Positions 1 through 8,184 of a stretch of 64,000 nt of DNA are shown one piece after another (position 1 is the first letter of the stretch; every line of letters begins with the position of its first letter). Origin of the DNA: Andreprevotia sp. IGB-42 (GTDB lineage Bacteria; Pseudomonadota; Gammaproteobacteria; Burkholderiales; Chitinibacteraceae); contig NZ_WXTX01000010.1 of NCBI RefSeq assembly GCF_009848685.1, forward strand, positions 62,001 through 126,000, written 5' to 3'. Made by a program: the position numbers and the translations under genes. Below the pieces are notes generated by a model, which ran no database searches, was not told the DNA's origin, and was given only the letters and a program-made list of their open reading frames with translations.

Positions 1-1034
1 AAGTGCTCGCCGCCAGCCATTTGCTGGAAGTATGCCGGCACCTCGCCAGCAACGAAGCGCTGACCATACCGGAACCCGCTGCCATCAGTGCGGAACCGCT
101 CTACCCGGATCTGCGCGAAGTGCGTGGCCAGGTGCACGCCAAGCGCGCACTGGAAATCGCCGCTGCAGGCCGCCATTCGCTCCTGTTGATCGGCCCGCCG
201 GGCACCGGCAAATCCATGCTGGCGCAACGGCTGCCCGGCCTGCTGCCACCGCTGGAAACCGACGAAGCGCTGGACGTTGCCAACGTGCAATCGCTGTCGC
301 ACAGCGGCTTCGACATCAAGCGCTTCGGCCAGCGTCCTTACAGATCACCTCATCACACGGCATCGGCCGTGGCCTTGGTAGGAGGGGGTGCGATTCCGCA
401 ACCCGGCGAAATATCGCTCGCCCACCATGGCGTGCTGTTCATGGATGAACTGGTCGAGTTCGACAGAAAAGTACTGGAAGTACTGCGCGAGCCGCTGGAA
501 ACCGGCAGCATCCATATCAGCCGCGCCGCACGCGCGGTGGAATTCCCGGCCCGCTTCCAGCTGGTGGCCGCGATGAACCCGTGCCCGTGCGGCTACCTCG
601 GCCACAGCAGCAAACCGTGCCGCTGCAGCCCGGAGCAGATTGCCCGCTATCGCGGCAAACTATCCGGCCCTTTTCTCGACCGGATCGATCTGCTGGTGGA
701 AGTACCCGCATTGCCCGAAACCGCCTTGCTCAACGCCGCCGATGGCGAATCCAGCCACGCGGTACGCCAGCGTGCGCATGCCGCCCACGGCCGTGCGCGC
801 ACGCGCCAGGGCAAGGCCAACGCTGCGCTCAGCGCAGCAGAAATCGATACCCACTGCGCGCCGGACGCCGCCGGCCGGGCATTGCTGCAAACCGCACTGA
901 GCAAACTGGGTCTGTCCGCCCGCGCTTATCACCGGGTCTTGAAGGTGGCACGCACCATTGCCGATCTGGCTGGCAGCGAAGCGATCCGCAGCGCGCATAT
1001 TGCCGAAGCGATCCAGTACCGGCGCGCGCTGTAG
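1..1034 (+). CDS. comM: ComM/YifB Mg-chelatase-like AAA+ ATPase, 3' part
   Basis: The window opens inside this gene; the visible 343 residues lack roughly the first third of the usual ~500-residue protein. Walker A GPPGTGKS lies at visible residues 64-71, a Walker B-like FMDELVEF follows, and the family's cysteine-rich stretch NPCPCGYLG...CRC is present. Family knowledge: ComM is a hexameric helicase that promotes branch migration of single-stranded DNA during natural transformation. That fits a genome that also encodes a type IV pilus (25-33 kb), but competence itself is inferred. The GTG at position 3 is internal, not the true start. The C-terminal Mg-chelatase-associated domain is complete. 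Confidence 0.93.
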   Translation, partial: VLAASHLLEVCRHLASNEALTIPEPAAISAEPLYPDLREVRGQVHAKRALEIAAAGRHSLLLIGPPGTGKSMLAQRLPGLLPPLETDEALDVANVQSLSHSGFDIKRFGQRPYRSPHHTASAVALVGGGAIPQPGEISLAHHGVLFMDELVEFDRKVLEVLREPLETGSIHISRAARAVEFPARFQLVAAMNPCPCGYLGHSSKPCRCSPEQIARYRGKLSGPFLDRIDLLVEVPALPETALLNAADGESSHAVRQRAHAAHGRARTRQGKANAALSAAEIDTHCAPDAAGRALLQTALSKLGLSARAYHRVLKVARTIADLAGSEAIRSAHIAEAIQYRRAL

Positions 1035-1068
1035 ATTTTCATGGGAAGCCCACATAAGGCATGTACTT

Positions 1069-1326
1069 ATGGCTACTGACAAAGAGATCGCAATACGCAG
1101 TCTGGATTTGCGGGCACGCGGCCAGGATTATCCGCTGCTGAAAATCCCGGGCTACCGGGAATGGTCCGAACGCAAGCTGGCAGAAGGCGAATCAGCGGAT
1201 CTGATCGCCAATCTGGATGCGACAGCCATGTTTCTGCGACCGGAGGACATTGCAACCGTTACGCAAGATGAATTCGAGGAAATGCTGGCCGATCTGAAAG
1301 ATCAGATCGACGATGACGATGGTTGA
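1069..1326 (+). CDS. Small acidic protein of unknown function
   Basis: An 85-residue protein that I do not recognise. The frame is open further upstream into comM, but the ATG at 1069, 34 bases after the comM stop, is the likely start; an AAGG stretch lies a little upstream. It begins MATDKEIAIRSLDLRARG and ends in an acidic tail, DQIDDDDG. No membrane segment, signal peptide or metal motif is visible, so it is probably cytosolic. It is followed on the same strand by two more small unknown genes, which suggests one accessory unit. Confidence 0.6.
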   Translation: MATDKEIAIRSLDLRARGQDYPLLKIPGYREWSERKLAEGESADLIANLDATAMFLRPEDIATVTQDEFEEMLADLKDQIDDDDG

Positions 1327-1410
1327 TGATCCCAACTTGCGCCAAAGAAATCTGCAGTTCAGCAGCAAATTGCATATATCAAGCAACCTTCAAGCAAGCA
1401 GGAAACAGTA

Positions 1411-1734
1411 ATGACTCCGGAAGAATTCATTCAAGAGTTCGTGCAGCTCAAAAAGCAGCTGGAAGAGGGCTACTTCGGCCAAGATCCGAGAACCTCGAGA
1501 GTGAAAATGCTCGCGGAAGCAGGCATGGATGAATCGCAAAGGGCGCTGGTAAAAACGATCGTCTCGTCGGTGCTGACCGATGCGTTGTACACGGTGCTGC
1601 TCGGCCTGGACGGCTGCGCAGCGATAGGTGACCGGCAGACGCCCTTCCAGTTGCATGATGACGAGAATAATCTCCTGACGGGCGATCTGGAAAGCCACGC
1701 GTGGGAGTACTTCCACGGCGATCAGGCGTGTTGA
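1411..1734 (+). CDS. Conserved-looking small protein of unknown function
   Basis: A 107-residue protein with a good ribosome-binding site (AGGAA, 8 bases upstream). The N-terminal half is predicted helical and the C-terminal half contains ALYTVLLGLDGCAAIG followed by FQLHDDENNLL and ESHAWEYFHG, a pattern that resembles a compact alpha/beta domain, but I cannot name the family with confidence. It is acidic with no export signal. The stop codon overlaps the start of the next gene by one base (TGATG), so the two are probably translated together. An immunity-protein-like role is possible but unproven. Confidence 0.65.
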   Translation: MTPEEFIQEFVQLKKQLEEGYFGQDPRTSRVKMLAEAGMDESQRALVKTIVSSVLTDALYTVLLGLDGCAAIGDRQTPFQLHDDENNLLTGDLESHAWEYFHGDQAC

Positions 1735-2090
1735 TGATTGGTGCCGGTGAGTTCGTTACCCGGATCAATAACGGGAGTTTTCTGCGCGAGCTATTCTCCA
1801 GCGAGCAAAACTGGGATGCCATGCTGGATGCAAGGGATTCGCCCTGCTTCGATGCAGCATGGTGCGCAGCCTTTGCAGCGGTTCAGCCAGATGGCGCAGA
1901 AAGCAGCCTCGCAAAGGAAGTCAGGGAAACGGTCTTCAAGGAGGTATTGCAGCTGACTGGTCATGCCGAGCTGGCCGGGTACGCGTCCGATGATTTTAGC
2001 CTCATCATTGCAACCATCGAGAGACACCAGCGCAACGATTTCGTGGAGATGCTGTGGCACAGCTATCTATCGCGGCAATTTCCGCATTGA
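1734..2090 (+). CDS. Unknown protein, translationally coupled to the preceding gene
   Basis: A 118-residue protein starting at the ATG inside the TGATG overlap with the upstream gene. The frame is open 33 bases further upstream, but the coupled ATG (MIGAGEFVTRIN) is the more natural start. Cysteines are clustered early (DSPCFDAAWCAAF). The rest appears helical and soluble. No recognised domain. It ends 17 bases before the convergent globin-like gene. Confidence 0.6.
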   Translation: MIGAGEFVTRINNGSFLRELFSSEQNWDAMLDARDSPCFDAAWCAAFAAVQPDGAESSLAKEVRETVFKEVLQLTGHAELAGYASDDFSLIIATIERHQRNDFVEMLWHSYLSRQFPH

Positions 2091-2107
2091 GGCTGCGATA
2101 GCCGGTA

Positions 2108-2467
2108 TTACCCCATCCGCCCACTCAACGGCAGCGACTGCCCGAACCACTCCAGCCGCTGCTGCCACGGCTTGGCAAGGTAGGCAGGTACATGCCGGTT
2201 GATGGCGCGGCCGAACAGTGCCTGGGTTACGCGCCACTGGTCTTGCGATAGCGGCCGCAAAGGCGGGCACTCTTCACTGGGCAGGCGGTAGCTTTCACCA
2301 TCCAGCGCGGCGTACCAGAAGGCGATCAGGCGCCGGCGCAACCGGCCGGGTTCGGCCTGGCTCATCATGGCGGCGAACAGCGGGTGCTGGCGCAGGGCGG
2401 CGATGAAATCGTCGATGACGACCTGCAGTGTGGGCAGGCCGATGGCTTGGGCAAGGCGTTGCATCAT
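2108..2467 (-). CDS. Truncated-globin-like protein, possibly without heme ligand
   Basis: The frame runs back to a GTG at 2536 (142 residues); the ATG at 2467 (119 residues, MMQRLAQAIGLP) is preferred because no ribosome-binding site precedes the GTG. The pattern DDFIAALRQHPLFAAMM, RRRLIAFWYAALDGESYRL and LFGRAINRHV matches the helical layout of group III truncated hemoglobins, with a Trp in the FW pair. The stretch where the proximal heme histidine is expected (ECPPLRPLSQDQW) has no histidine. Either the assignment is only structural (a heme-less globin fold) or the protein is unrelated. Convergent with the small-gene unit upstream. Confidence 0.45.
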   Translation of the reverse strand: MMQRLAQAIGLPTLQVVIDDFIAALRQHPLFAAMMSQAEPGRLRRRLIAFWYAALDGESYRLPSEECPPLRPLSQDQWRVTQALFGRAINRHVPAYLAKPWQQRLEWFGQSLPLSGRMG

Positions 2468-2720
2468 GGGGCGCTCGGTATGGCTGGCAATCCGCGATAG
2501 ACCCGCCAAAACCGCCACCGTTGCGTGATTAGTCACACAGCCTGGCGCGAACAGCTGTCACACAGCAAGGGAAGTTCGCTAGCGCGAGCGGGCAAAGCGG
2601 CTTTCTGTAGAATATTTCTGCTGCCATTGGTGTTCAGGGGCACTGGCATCAACTCGGGTTGCGGGCGATAAATCGCCGATATGTCGTTTCCATTTACCCA
2701 TTTCAAGGTCTCTACTTTTT

Positions 2721-3218
2721 ATGGCACTCCATCCTCAGCTCGACGAGCTGATCCACGGCGTGCTCCCCATGGTTCAGGACTTTCATCGCAAAGGTATGTT
2801 TGCACCCCACGCCGCCACGATAGACGATAAGGGAAAATTGTCAGGCCACGCATTAACAACCGACGGCACCACTCAGTTTTCTGTTGCGCAAGCTCTCGAG
2901 CATTTTGAGAACACGTTTGCATTGCAGGCGAAATCCGGGGAAATTCAGGCTGCGAGCATTTTCTACCATTCACCGGGCATCGGCGGGTCGACTGGCAAGG
3001 TCCAGCTACCTCCCGCCATCACGACAGATGAATGCAGAACCATCGTGGCGTTGCTGGAGCATTCTTCGGGTGACTCTGTGTACCTGCTTATCCCGTACAA
3101 CGGTCAACCGCCTCAAATCGAGTACGGTATTGGCAAGCTGATCGAGAAGCCTGCAAAGATGTTTCTCTGCAAGCCAGGTTCAGGGAGCAAGCCGTGGTGG
3201 AAGCTATGGCGAGGCTAG
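2721..3218 (+). CDS. Hypothetical protein, 165 residues
   Basis: The start ATG is preceded by AAGG at 10-13 bases. The protein looks like a small mixed alpha/beta cytosolic domain, with no signal peptide, and ends in a basic/tryptophan-rich tail (SGSKPWWKLWRG) that could touch a membrane or nucleic acid. I do not recognise the family. It is flanked by untranslated stretches on both sides (about 250 bases each) and appears to be a single-gene unit. The region is less GC-rich than its neighbours, which hints at an accessory gene. Confidence 0.6.
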   Translation: MALHPQLDELIHGVLPMVQDFHRKGMFAPHAATIDDKGKLSGHALTTDGTTQFSVAQALEHFENTFALQAKSGEIQAASIFYHSPGIGGSTGKVQLPPAITTDECRTIVALLEHSSGDSVYLLIPYNGQPPQIEYGIGKLIEKPAKMFLCKPGSGSKPWWKLWRG

Positions 3219-3456
3219 ATAGCCCGTTCCGCCCCGGGCCAGCCATTGCGCGTTGGCCGCTGCACCGAGCTAATTGACGCTGCGCGAATGCCGGCAACGC
3301 GTAACTTCTTCCCGATTGATCAGATTGCCAATTCCTGGGTGATCGGCGGGGCAAAATCACACGCTTGAAAGTTGTTTGGAATCTTGCTGGATCGTTCCGT
3401 CAAGCAGCCGCTGGAAGACGCCCGTGCTGATGATGATGCCGGAAAAGGCGCAATAC

Positions 3457-4428
3457 TCAGGCTGCCACCTGCACGCCAAAGCGCTCGCGGTATTGCAGCG
3501 GGTTCAACCCCATATGGCGCTGGAACACGCGGCGCAAGTTCTGTTCGTCGCCAAAACCGCATGCCGCGGCAATGCGCTTGAGCGGCCAGTCCGCGTGGAT
3601 CAGTTGCTGCATGGCGGCTTCCAGCCGCATCAGTTCAACCCCGCGTGCGGGGGTGTTGCCGGTTTTGGCGGTGTAGTGACGGGCAAAGCTGCGCGGGCTC
3701 ATATGGCTGCGCTCGGCCAGGGTTTCCACCCGCAGATCTGCCGCCAGGTGTGCGGCCATCCAGGCATGCAAGTCGGCAAACTGCGCATCGCTGCTTTGTG
3801 CGGACAGCGGCGCGCTGAACTGCGATTGCCCGCCGGGGCGCTTGATGAACACCACCATCTGCCGCGCTACCGTCATCACTGCCGCATGGCCCAAGTCTGC
3901 CTCCACCAGTGCCAGCGCCAGGTCGATGCCGGCGGAAATGCCGGCAGACGTCCACACCGGGCCATCGTGCACGTACAGCGCATCCGGCTCGATCTGCACG
4001 CTGGCGTCCGCAGCGTGCAGCTGCTGCACATAGCGCCAGTGCGTGGTGGCGCGGCGCCCGCCCAGCAAGCCGGCATACGCCAGGATGATGGCCCCTGTGC
4101 ATACCGATGCAATCCGCTGCGCGCGTGGCGCCAGCAGCGCGGTGGCCGCAGCCACGCCTGCAACTGCAGGCTGCGCCTCCACGCCGCCGGGTACCACCAG
4201 CGTATCGATCGCGTCATCGCCCAGCGCGGCAAATGCTTCCGTATGCATCACCACGCCGGATGAGGTACGCACCGGCCCGCCATGCGCGGACACCAGCATG
4301 ATGCGGTACGGCTCGGCGGCACCTGCCGGGCGGTTGCGGCACGGTTGCGAGAACACCTCGATCGGCCCGGCCACATCCAGCACGTTCACGTCGTCATACA
4401 GCAGGAACACCACCAGCTTGCCCATCAT
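3457..4428 (-). CDS. GlxA-type regulator: DJ-1/PfpI domain plus AraC DNA-binding domain
   Basis: A 323-residue transcription regulator. Residues 1 to about 190 form a DJ-1/PfpI domain (KLVVFLLYDDVNVLDVAGP at the start, nucleophile-elbow-like SVCTGAIILAYAGLL), and the C-terminal ~100 residues form the paired AraC helix-turn-helix (LRVETLAERSHMSPRSFARHY ... IAAACGFGDEQNLRRVFQRHMG). The start ATG at 4428 overlaps the cupin gene's stop (ATGA) and has AGGGGAG upstream, so it is the last gene of a four-gene operon. By family knowledge such proteins respond to small amine-type metabolites. Its position suggests that it controls the tautomerase-MFS-cupin operon. Confidence 0.88.
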   Translation of the reverse strand: MMGKLVVFLLYDDVNVLDVAGPIEVFSQPCRNRPAGAAEPYRIMLVSAHGGPVRTSSGVVMHTEAFAALGDDAIDTLVVPGGVEAQPAVAGVAAATALLAPRAQRIASVCTGAIILAYAGLLGGRRATTHWRYVQQLHAADASVQIEPDALYVHDGPVWTSAGISAGIDLALALVEADLGHAAVMTVARQMVVFIKRPGGQSQFSAPLSAQSSDAQFADLHAWMAAHLAADLRVETLAERSHMSPRSFARHYTAKTGNTPARGVELMRLEAAMQQLIHADWPLKRIAAACGFGDEQNLRRVFQRHMGLNPLQYRERFGVQVAA

Positions 4429-4769
4429 TCGCTCCCCTTGCGCTCGATCACCAGGATGCGCGCCTCGCCCAGCGGCATGGCCAGGTGCGCGGTACCGGTA
4501 GCCGCATAGAACACATCGCCCACGCCCAGCCGCACACATTGCTCGCCATCCTCGTCGCGGTACAGCATGTCCACCCGGCCATCCAGCACCGCAAACACTT
4601 CATCACCGTCGTTCACATGCCAGTGGTAGGGCGTATCGGTCCAGTGCAGGCGCACCGTGGCGGCATCGATTTGCGCCAGCTCCAGCGCCCCCCATGCCCT
4701 GTCCGCGGTAAACCCTGCCGCATGCACCATGCCGGTTTGCATCCGCTCCGCAAATTCATTGTTCAGCAT
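4425..4769 (-). CDS. Small cupin-domain protein
   Basis: A 114-residue single-domain cupin. The motif-1 region reads TPYHWHVNDGDEVFAVLDG and motif 2 GVGDVFYAATGTAHLAM, with histidines at the usual metal positions. The frame extends further upstream, but the ATG at 4769 (MLNNEFAERMQ) overlaps the MFS gene's stop by 7 bases and gives a normal cupin length. It is likely a small-molecule-binding or isomerising/dioxygenase-like enzyme; the substrate cannot be told. Overlaps on both sides place it in the middle of the operon. Confidence 0.82.
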   Translation of the reverse strand: MLNNEFAERMQTGMVHAAGFTADRAWGALELAQIDAATVRLHWTDTPYHWHVNDGDEVFAVLDGRVDMLYRDEDGEQCVRLGVGDVFYAATGTAHLAMPLGEARILVIERKGSE

Positions 4770-6007
4770 GCAACCACCTTGCGGCGCCCATCCAGCTGCC
4801 AGTACAGCGTGGCCAGCACGGGGATCAGCAACAGCGGCAATGCAAGCTGGTTCAATGTGGCCCAGCCCAGATGCTGGATCAGCGGCGCGGCGGCGGCCGA
4901 GCACAGCGCGGTGAATGCGCCGGTAGTGAATTCAGCGGTGCTTTGCGTTTTGGCACGCTCGCTGGGCCGGTACGCCTGCGCCAGCAAGGTGGTGCCCGCC
5001 ACGAACATGAAATTCCAGCCCAGCCCCAGCAACAATAGCGATCCATAGAAAAACGGCAATGCGTTCGATGCCTGCCCGGTGAGTGCGCATGCGGCAATCA
5101 GCACCGCCCCGCTCATGGCCACCAGCGCCGGGCCCAGCCGCTGGATCAGCCAGCCAGAGAAAAACGATGGCGCAAACATGCCCAGCATATGCCACTGGAT
5201 CACCCCGGCGCCGTCATCGATGCCGAAGCCGCATGCGATCATTGCCAGTGGCGTAGCGGTCATCAAACAGATCATCACGCCATAGGCGACCACGTTGTTG
5301 GCCAGCGCAGCAATGAACACCGGCTGAGCGATGATCTCGCGCAGCGGCCGGGCGGGGCGGCTGTCCTGCTGCTGCGCGGCGTGCGGCTGCACATCCCGGT
5401 ACAGCCACAGCAACAGCGCCATCGACACGATGCCGAACAGGCAGGCCAGTGCATACGCGCCGGCAAACGCCACATGTGGCACCCAGCCTTGCGAGATCCG
5501 CGCCAGCAGCGGCCCGCACACAGCGGCCACCACGCCGCCGGTCAGCACGGTGGCAATGGCGCGGCTCTTGGCTGCGGCATCCACGTTATCCGCCGCTGCC
5601 AGCCGGTAATAGCCGGCAAACGCCTGGAATACCCCGATGCACGCGGTGCCCACGCAAAACAGCCAGAAATCTTGCCGGTACATCGCCAGTACCGAGGTGG
5701 CCGCCCCCAACGCGCCGATACCGGCACCGGTGGCAAAGCCCAGCCTGCGGCCCACCTTCTGCTGCCAGTGCGGCGACACCAGCGCCGTCAGCATGCTGGC
5801 GATGGTGATCAACGCAAACGGCAGCGTGGCCAGCGCCTTGTCCGTGGCCAGCGTGTAGCCGGCCAGCCCGGTCAGCGTCAGGTCGATGGAGATGGCCGCT
5901 ACATACAGCGCCTGGCACGCGGTAAGGGTACGGATGTTGCGGCGTGCCACCGCACTGACCGGTGCACCGGCTGGCCGGCCGGCGCTGGCCGCTTCAGCCG
6001 CGCTCAC
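4763..6007 (-). CDS. Major facilitator superfamily transporter
   Basis: A 414-residue inner-membrane protein with about 12 hydrophobic segments and the MFS loop motif after TM2 (HWQQKVGRRLGFATG). The first ~20 residues are an Ala-rich cytosolic leader. The GTG start at 6007 overlaps the tautomerase stop (GTGA), so translation is coupled. The lack of a ligand-specific signature leaves the substrate open; exporters of this size (DHA1-like) are common beside cupin and tautomerase genes. The neighbours suggest export or import of an aromatic or keto-acid-type compound (inference). Confidence 0.88.
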   Translation of the reverse strand: MSAAEAASAGRPAGAPVSAVARRNIRTLTACQALYVAAISIDLTLTGLAGYTLATDKALATLPFALITIASMLTALVSPHWQQKVGRRLGFATGAGIGALGAATSVLAMYRQDFWLFCVGTACIGVFQAFAGYYRLAAADNVDAAAKSRAIATVLTGGVVAAVCGPLLARISQGWVPHVAFAGAYALACLFGIVSMALLLWLYRDVQPHAAQQQDSRPARPLREIIAQPVFIAALANNVVAYGVMICLMTATPLAMIACGFGIDDGAGVIQWHMLGMFAPSFFSGWLIQRLGPALVAMSGAVLIAACALTGQASNALPFFYGSLLLLGLGWNFMFVAGTTLLAQAYRPSERAKTQSTAEFTTGAFTALCSAAAAPLIQHLGWATLNQLALPLLLIPVLATLYWQLDGRRKVVAC

Positions 6008-6402
6008 AGCGGCAGCGCCTGCACGTAGCGGTATTCCTGCGTCTTCCCCTGCCAGCCCCAGGCATCGGCACGCACATCGTCCACCAGTACATAGCTGGCC
6101 GCCTGCAGCGTGCCGAACTCCCGCTCGAACGCGGCAAATACCTCGCGCACGTAGCGGGCTTTTTCATCCTTGGTATTGGTGCCATCGGTCACCTTGATAT
6201 CCAGGTAGAACGACGGCGCCTGCCCGCTGAGTGCCTTGCCGCCGATGAACCACTGCGACGCCGGCACGTACTCGACCGCGATGGCGGTCAGCTCGCGCTT
6301 TTTGCCCAGGATGGTGTGAGTCAGCTCGGTAAGAATGTCCGCAGCGCGTTCGGCGGTTTGCTGCGAGGGTTCCACTGTGAGTTTCAGATTGAGATAGGGC
6401 AT
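6004..6402 (-). CDS. Tautomerase (4-OT/MIF superfamily) protein
   Basis: A 132-residue protein that begins MPYLNLKLTVEPS, so removal of Met exposes an N-terminal proline, the catalytic base of the tautomerase superfamily. The length fits a two-motif (beta-alpha-beta duplicated) tautomerase rather than the ~62-residue 4-OT subunit. Conserved-looking features include VPASQWFIGG and a C-terminal YVLVDDVRADAWGW. A GAGCGTGT-type weak ribosome site precedes the ATG. It is the first gene of the four-gene operon reading towards 3457. Confidence 0.8.
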   Translation of the reverse strand: MPYLNLKLTVEPSQQTAERAADILTELTHTILGKKRELTAIAVEYVPASQWFIGGKALSGQAPSFYLDIKVTDGTNTKDEKARYVREVFAAFEREFGTLQAASYVLVDDVRADAWGWQGKTQEYRYVQALPL

Positions 6403-6521
6403 GGCACACGCTCCTTGAATCCTGATCCGGCAATATGCCGGGGCACGACCTCACTATCGCACGAGCCCATTTGGCACAACAGACAACAAAGCATCAATTT
6501 CTGCCAATTGCTTGCCTTGGT

Positions 6522-6558
6522 GCCAAAGAAAAAGGGCAGTGCATCACGCACTGCCCTT
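6522..6558 (-). terminator. Rho-independent terminator of the DUF2252 gene
   Basis: A perfect 11-bp stem (AAGGGCAGTGC / GCACTGCCCTT, loop of 5) at 6532-6558, followed on the minus strand by a T-rich run (TTTTTCTTT). It lies about 70 bases after the DUF2252 stop codon. Confidence 0.88.
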
Positions 6559-6625
6559 CATCAACCGTCAATCAAAGCGCCTGCAGGCCGGCGGCCGCCA
6601 CATCCCGGCCGCCAGCCCGTTGCGA

Positions 6626-7984
6626 TCAATACAGCGGTGTACCTGCTGCATACGCCGATTTGAACGACGCCCAATCCAGCGCAACCTGATCCGCATAGCT
6701 GAATGCAAAGGCTACGATTTCCGCCTGCAGGCCGCTCTTGCTGGTGATGGCCGTGGTCACTTCGGCATCGATGCCGTATGGCACCACGGTGTTGTCGTAA
6801 TCCTTGTCCGCCAATGCATGCGCACTGGCCAGCGCCTGCCCGACCGGCGTCATCGCGGTGGTGAACTTGCTGCTGGACGACAGATCCGTGTAGTCGAAGT
6901 CTTCCTGGAATGGCGATTTCTCGTGGATGTAGTACGGCTGGCTGTTGATGGTGGTGGAACCGATCAGCACGTCCGCATTGATCACTTGCGCCTTGGCAGT
7001 GCGCGCTACGCGGTTGCCTTCGTTACCGGCGTATGCCGACATCGGCAACTGGCCCGGCAGCACGGTGGCAACGGCGCTGCTGGTGGCTTGCTTCACTTCC
7101 AGGATCACGTCGTCGCTGGTGGATGTGCTCGGGCCCTCGATCAGGATGTAGTAACGCATGCGGCCCAGGCTGCCGGTACCCGAACCCAGCTTCTGGTGGA
7201 TATCCTTCACCGTGTAGAAACTGGCAGCGTACTGCTTGCCCGGCGCAATCGACGAAATGTACGCCGGCACGGCACCGGCAATCATGTTGTAGGTGCCGCT
7301 GGTCACGGTCACCAGGTCGGATTTGTTCTGGAAGGTGCGGGTGCTGCCGCTCACGCTGGTGTATTTGGACAGCAGGTCGGCACGGGTATTGCCGTCCGCA
7401 TCGGTGATGTTGGTTTTGACCACGCCACTGGTGTTGCTGGAAATCAGCTGGAAGGTCTTTTCATCATCGTTGCCCTTGAACGCCGACATCTTGTCGACAT
7501 ACGCGCCGACGAAGGTATTGATCGCGGTGGTGATGTTGCTGTCGGACAGGCCGTTTTCACGTCCGGCCAGTACGATGCTGGTGGCCATGCGGCGCACGTC
7601 CCACACGTATTGGCCCAGATAGCCTTCGTCGAAGTCGTTCACGCTGAAGTTGGATTTGCCGCTGCTGTCGCGCTGCGAACCCACGTTGGCCAAGTGGGTA
7701 TCACCGCCCAGCCAGGTGTAGGCAGTGGTGCTGGTGGTATAGCTCGATGCCGGCAGCGTGGCCGTATCCTTGAAGAAGATATGGTTGGTACCACGGTAGA
7801 AGTAGAACGCGCTGCTGTTCATCTTGCTCATCTTGGTGGCCAGTTCATTGCTGGCCTGCGCGGCGTACGGATGGTTGTAGTTGTAGATTTCCGTCGTGAC
7901 GAAGCTGGGGCGCGACGTAGCGGCAAAAGCGGTCGGTACCGCAACGCACAGGGCAAGGGCCAGATGTTTGATGTTCAGCTGCAC
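6626..7984 (-). CDS. Exported DUF2252-family protein
   Basis: A 452-residue protein with a clear Sec signal peptide (MQLNIKHLALALCVAVPTAF, cleaved near residue 21-22). The mature part carries the DUF2252 hallmarks: FYRG at residues 62-65, GGDTHLANVG at 93-102 and NDFDE at 116-120, which recall the kinase/phosphotransferase-fold HxN and DFD motifs. Most DUF2252 proteins I know of have no signal peptide, so a periplasmic or secreted form is worth noting. Ser/Thr-rich loops (for example residues 80-90) also fit an exported protein. Stand-alone unit with its own terminator. The biochemical role of the family is not established. Confidence 0.85.
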   Translation of the reverse strand: MQLNIKHLALALCVAVPTAFAATSRPSFVTTEIYNYNHPYAAQASNELATKMSKMNSSAFYFYRGTNHIFFKDTATLPASSYTTSTTAYTWLGGDTHLANVGSQRDSSGKSNFSVNDFDEGYLGQYVWDVRRMATSIVLAGRENGLSDSNITTAINTFVGAYVDKMSAFKGNDDEKTFQLISSNTSGVVKTNITDADGNTRADLLSKYTSVSGSTRTFQNKSDLVTVTSGTYNMIAGAVPAYISSIAPGKQYAASFYTVKDIHQKLGSGTGSLGRMRYYILIEGPSTSTSDDVILEVKQATSSAVATVLPGQLPMSAYAGNEGNRVARTAKAQVINADVLIGSTTINSQPYYIHEKSPFQEDFDYTDLSSSSKFTTAMTPVGQALASAHALADKDYDNTVVPYGIDAEVTTAITSKSGLQAEIVAFAFSYADQVALDWASFKSAYAAGTPLY

Positions 7985-8168
7985 AGGTTTACTCCGGGGG
8001 TTGGTGCCAGCGCGGACGCTTTCAAAGCGCAGGCATTAGGGAAAGCCCGTATTCAGCCAGCGGCGGATGACAGCCTGAAGACATCCACATGACATGCATA
8101 TTGCGTACCGTACAGGCTGCAAAAGGGGGCTTGCGCGCTGTGCTATCCTTGCCCGGATAAATCCCACC

Positions 8169-8184
8169 CGTTTCACGTGAAACA
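8169..8184. other. parS site 1 (ParB-binding centromere site) at the parE start
   Basis: CGTTTCACGTGAAACA matches 15 of 16 positions of the chromosomal parS consensus TGTTNCACGTGAAACA; the inner 14 bases are a perfect palindrome. It ends on the A of the parE ATG, occupying the place where a ribosome-binding site would be. Confidence 0.9.

Noticed and set aside
6512-8092. 526-codon + strand frame opposite the DUF2252 gene
   Set aside because: Shadow of the real minus-strand gene; composition is Arg/Gly/His-rich with no domain and no ribosome site.
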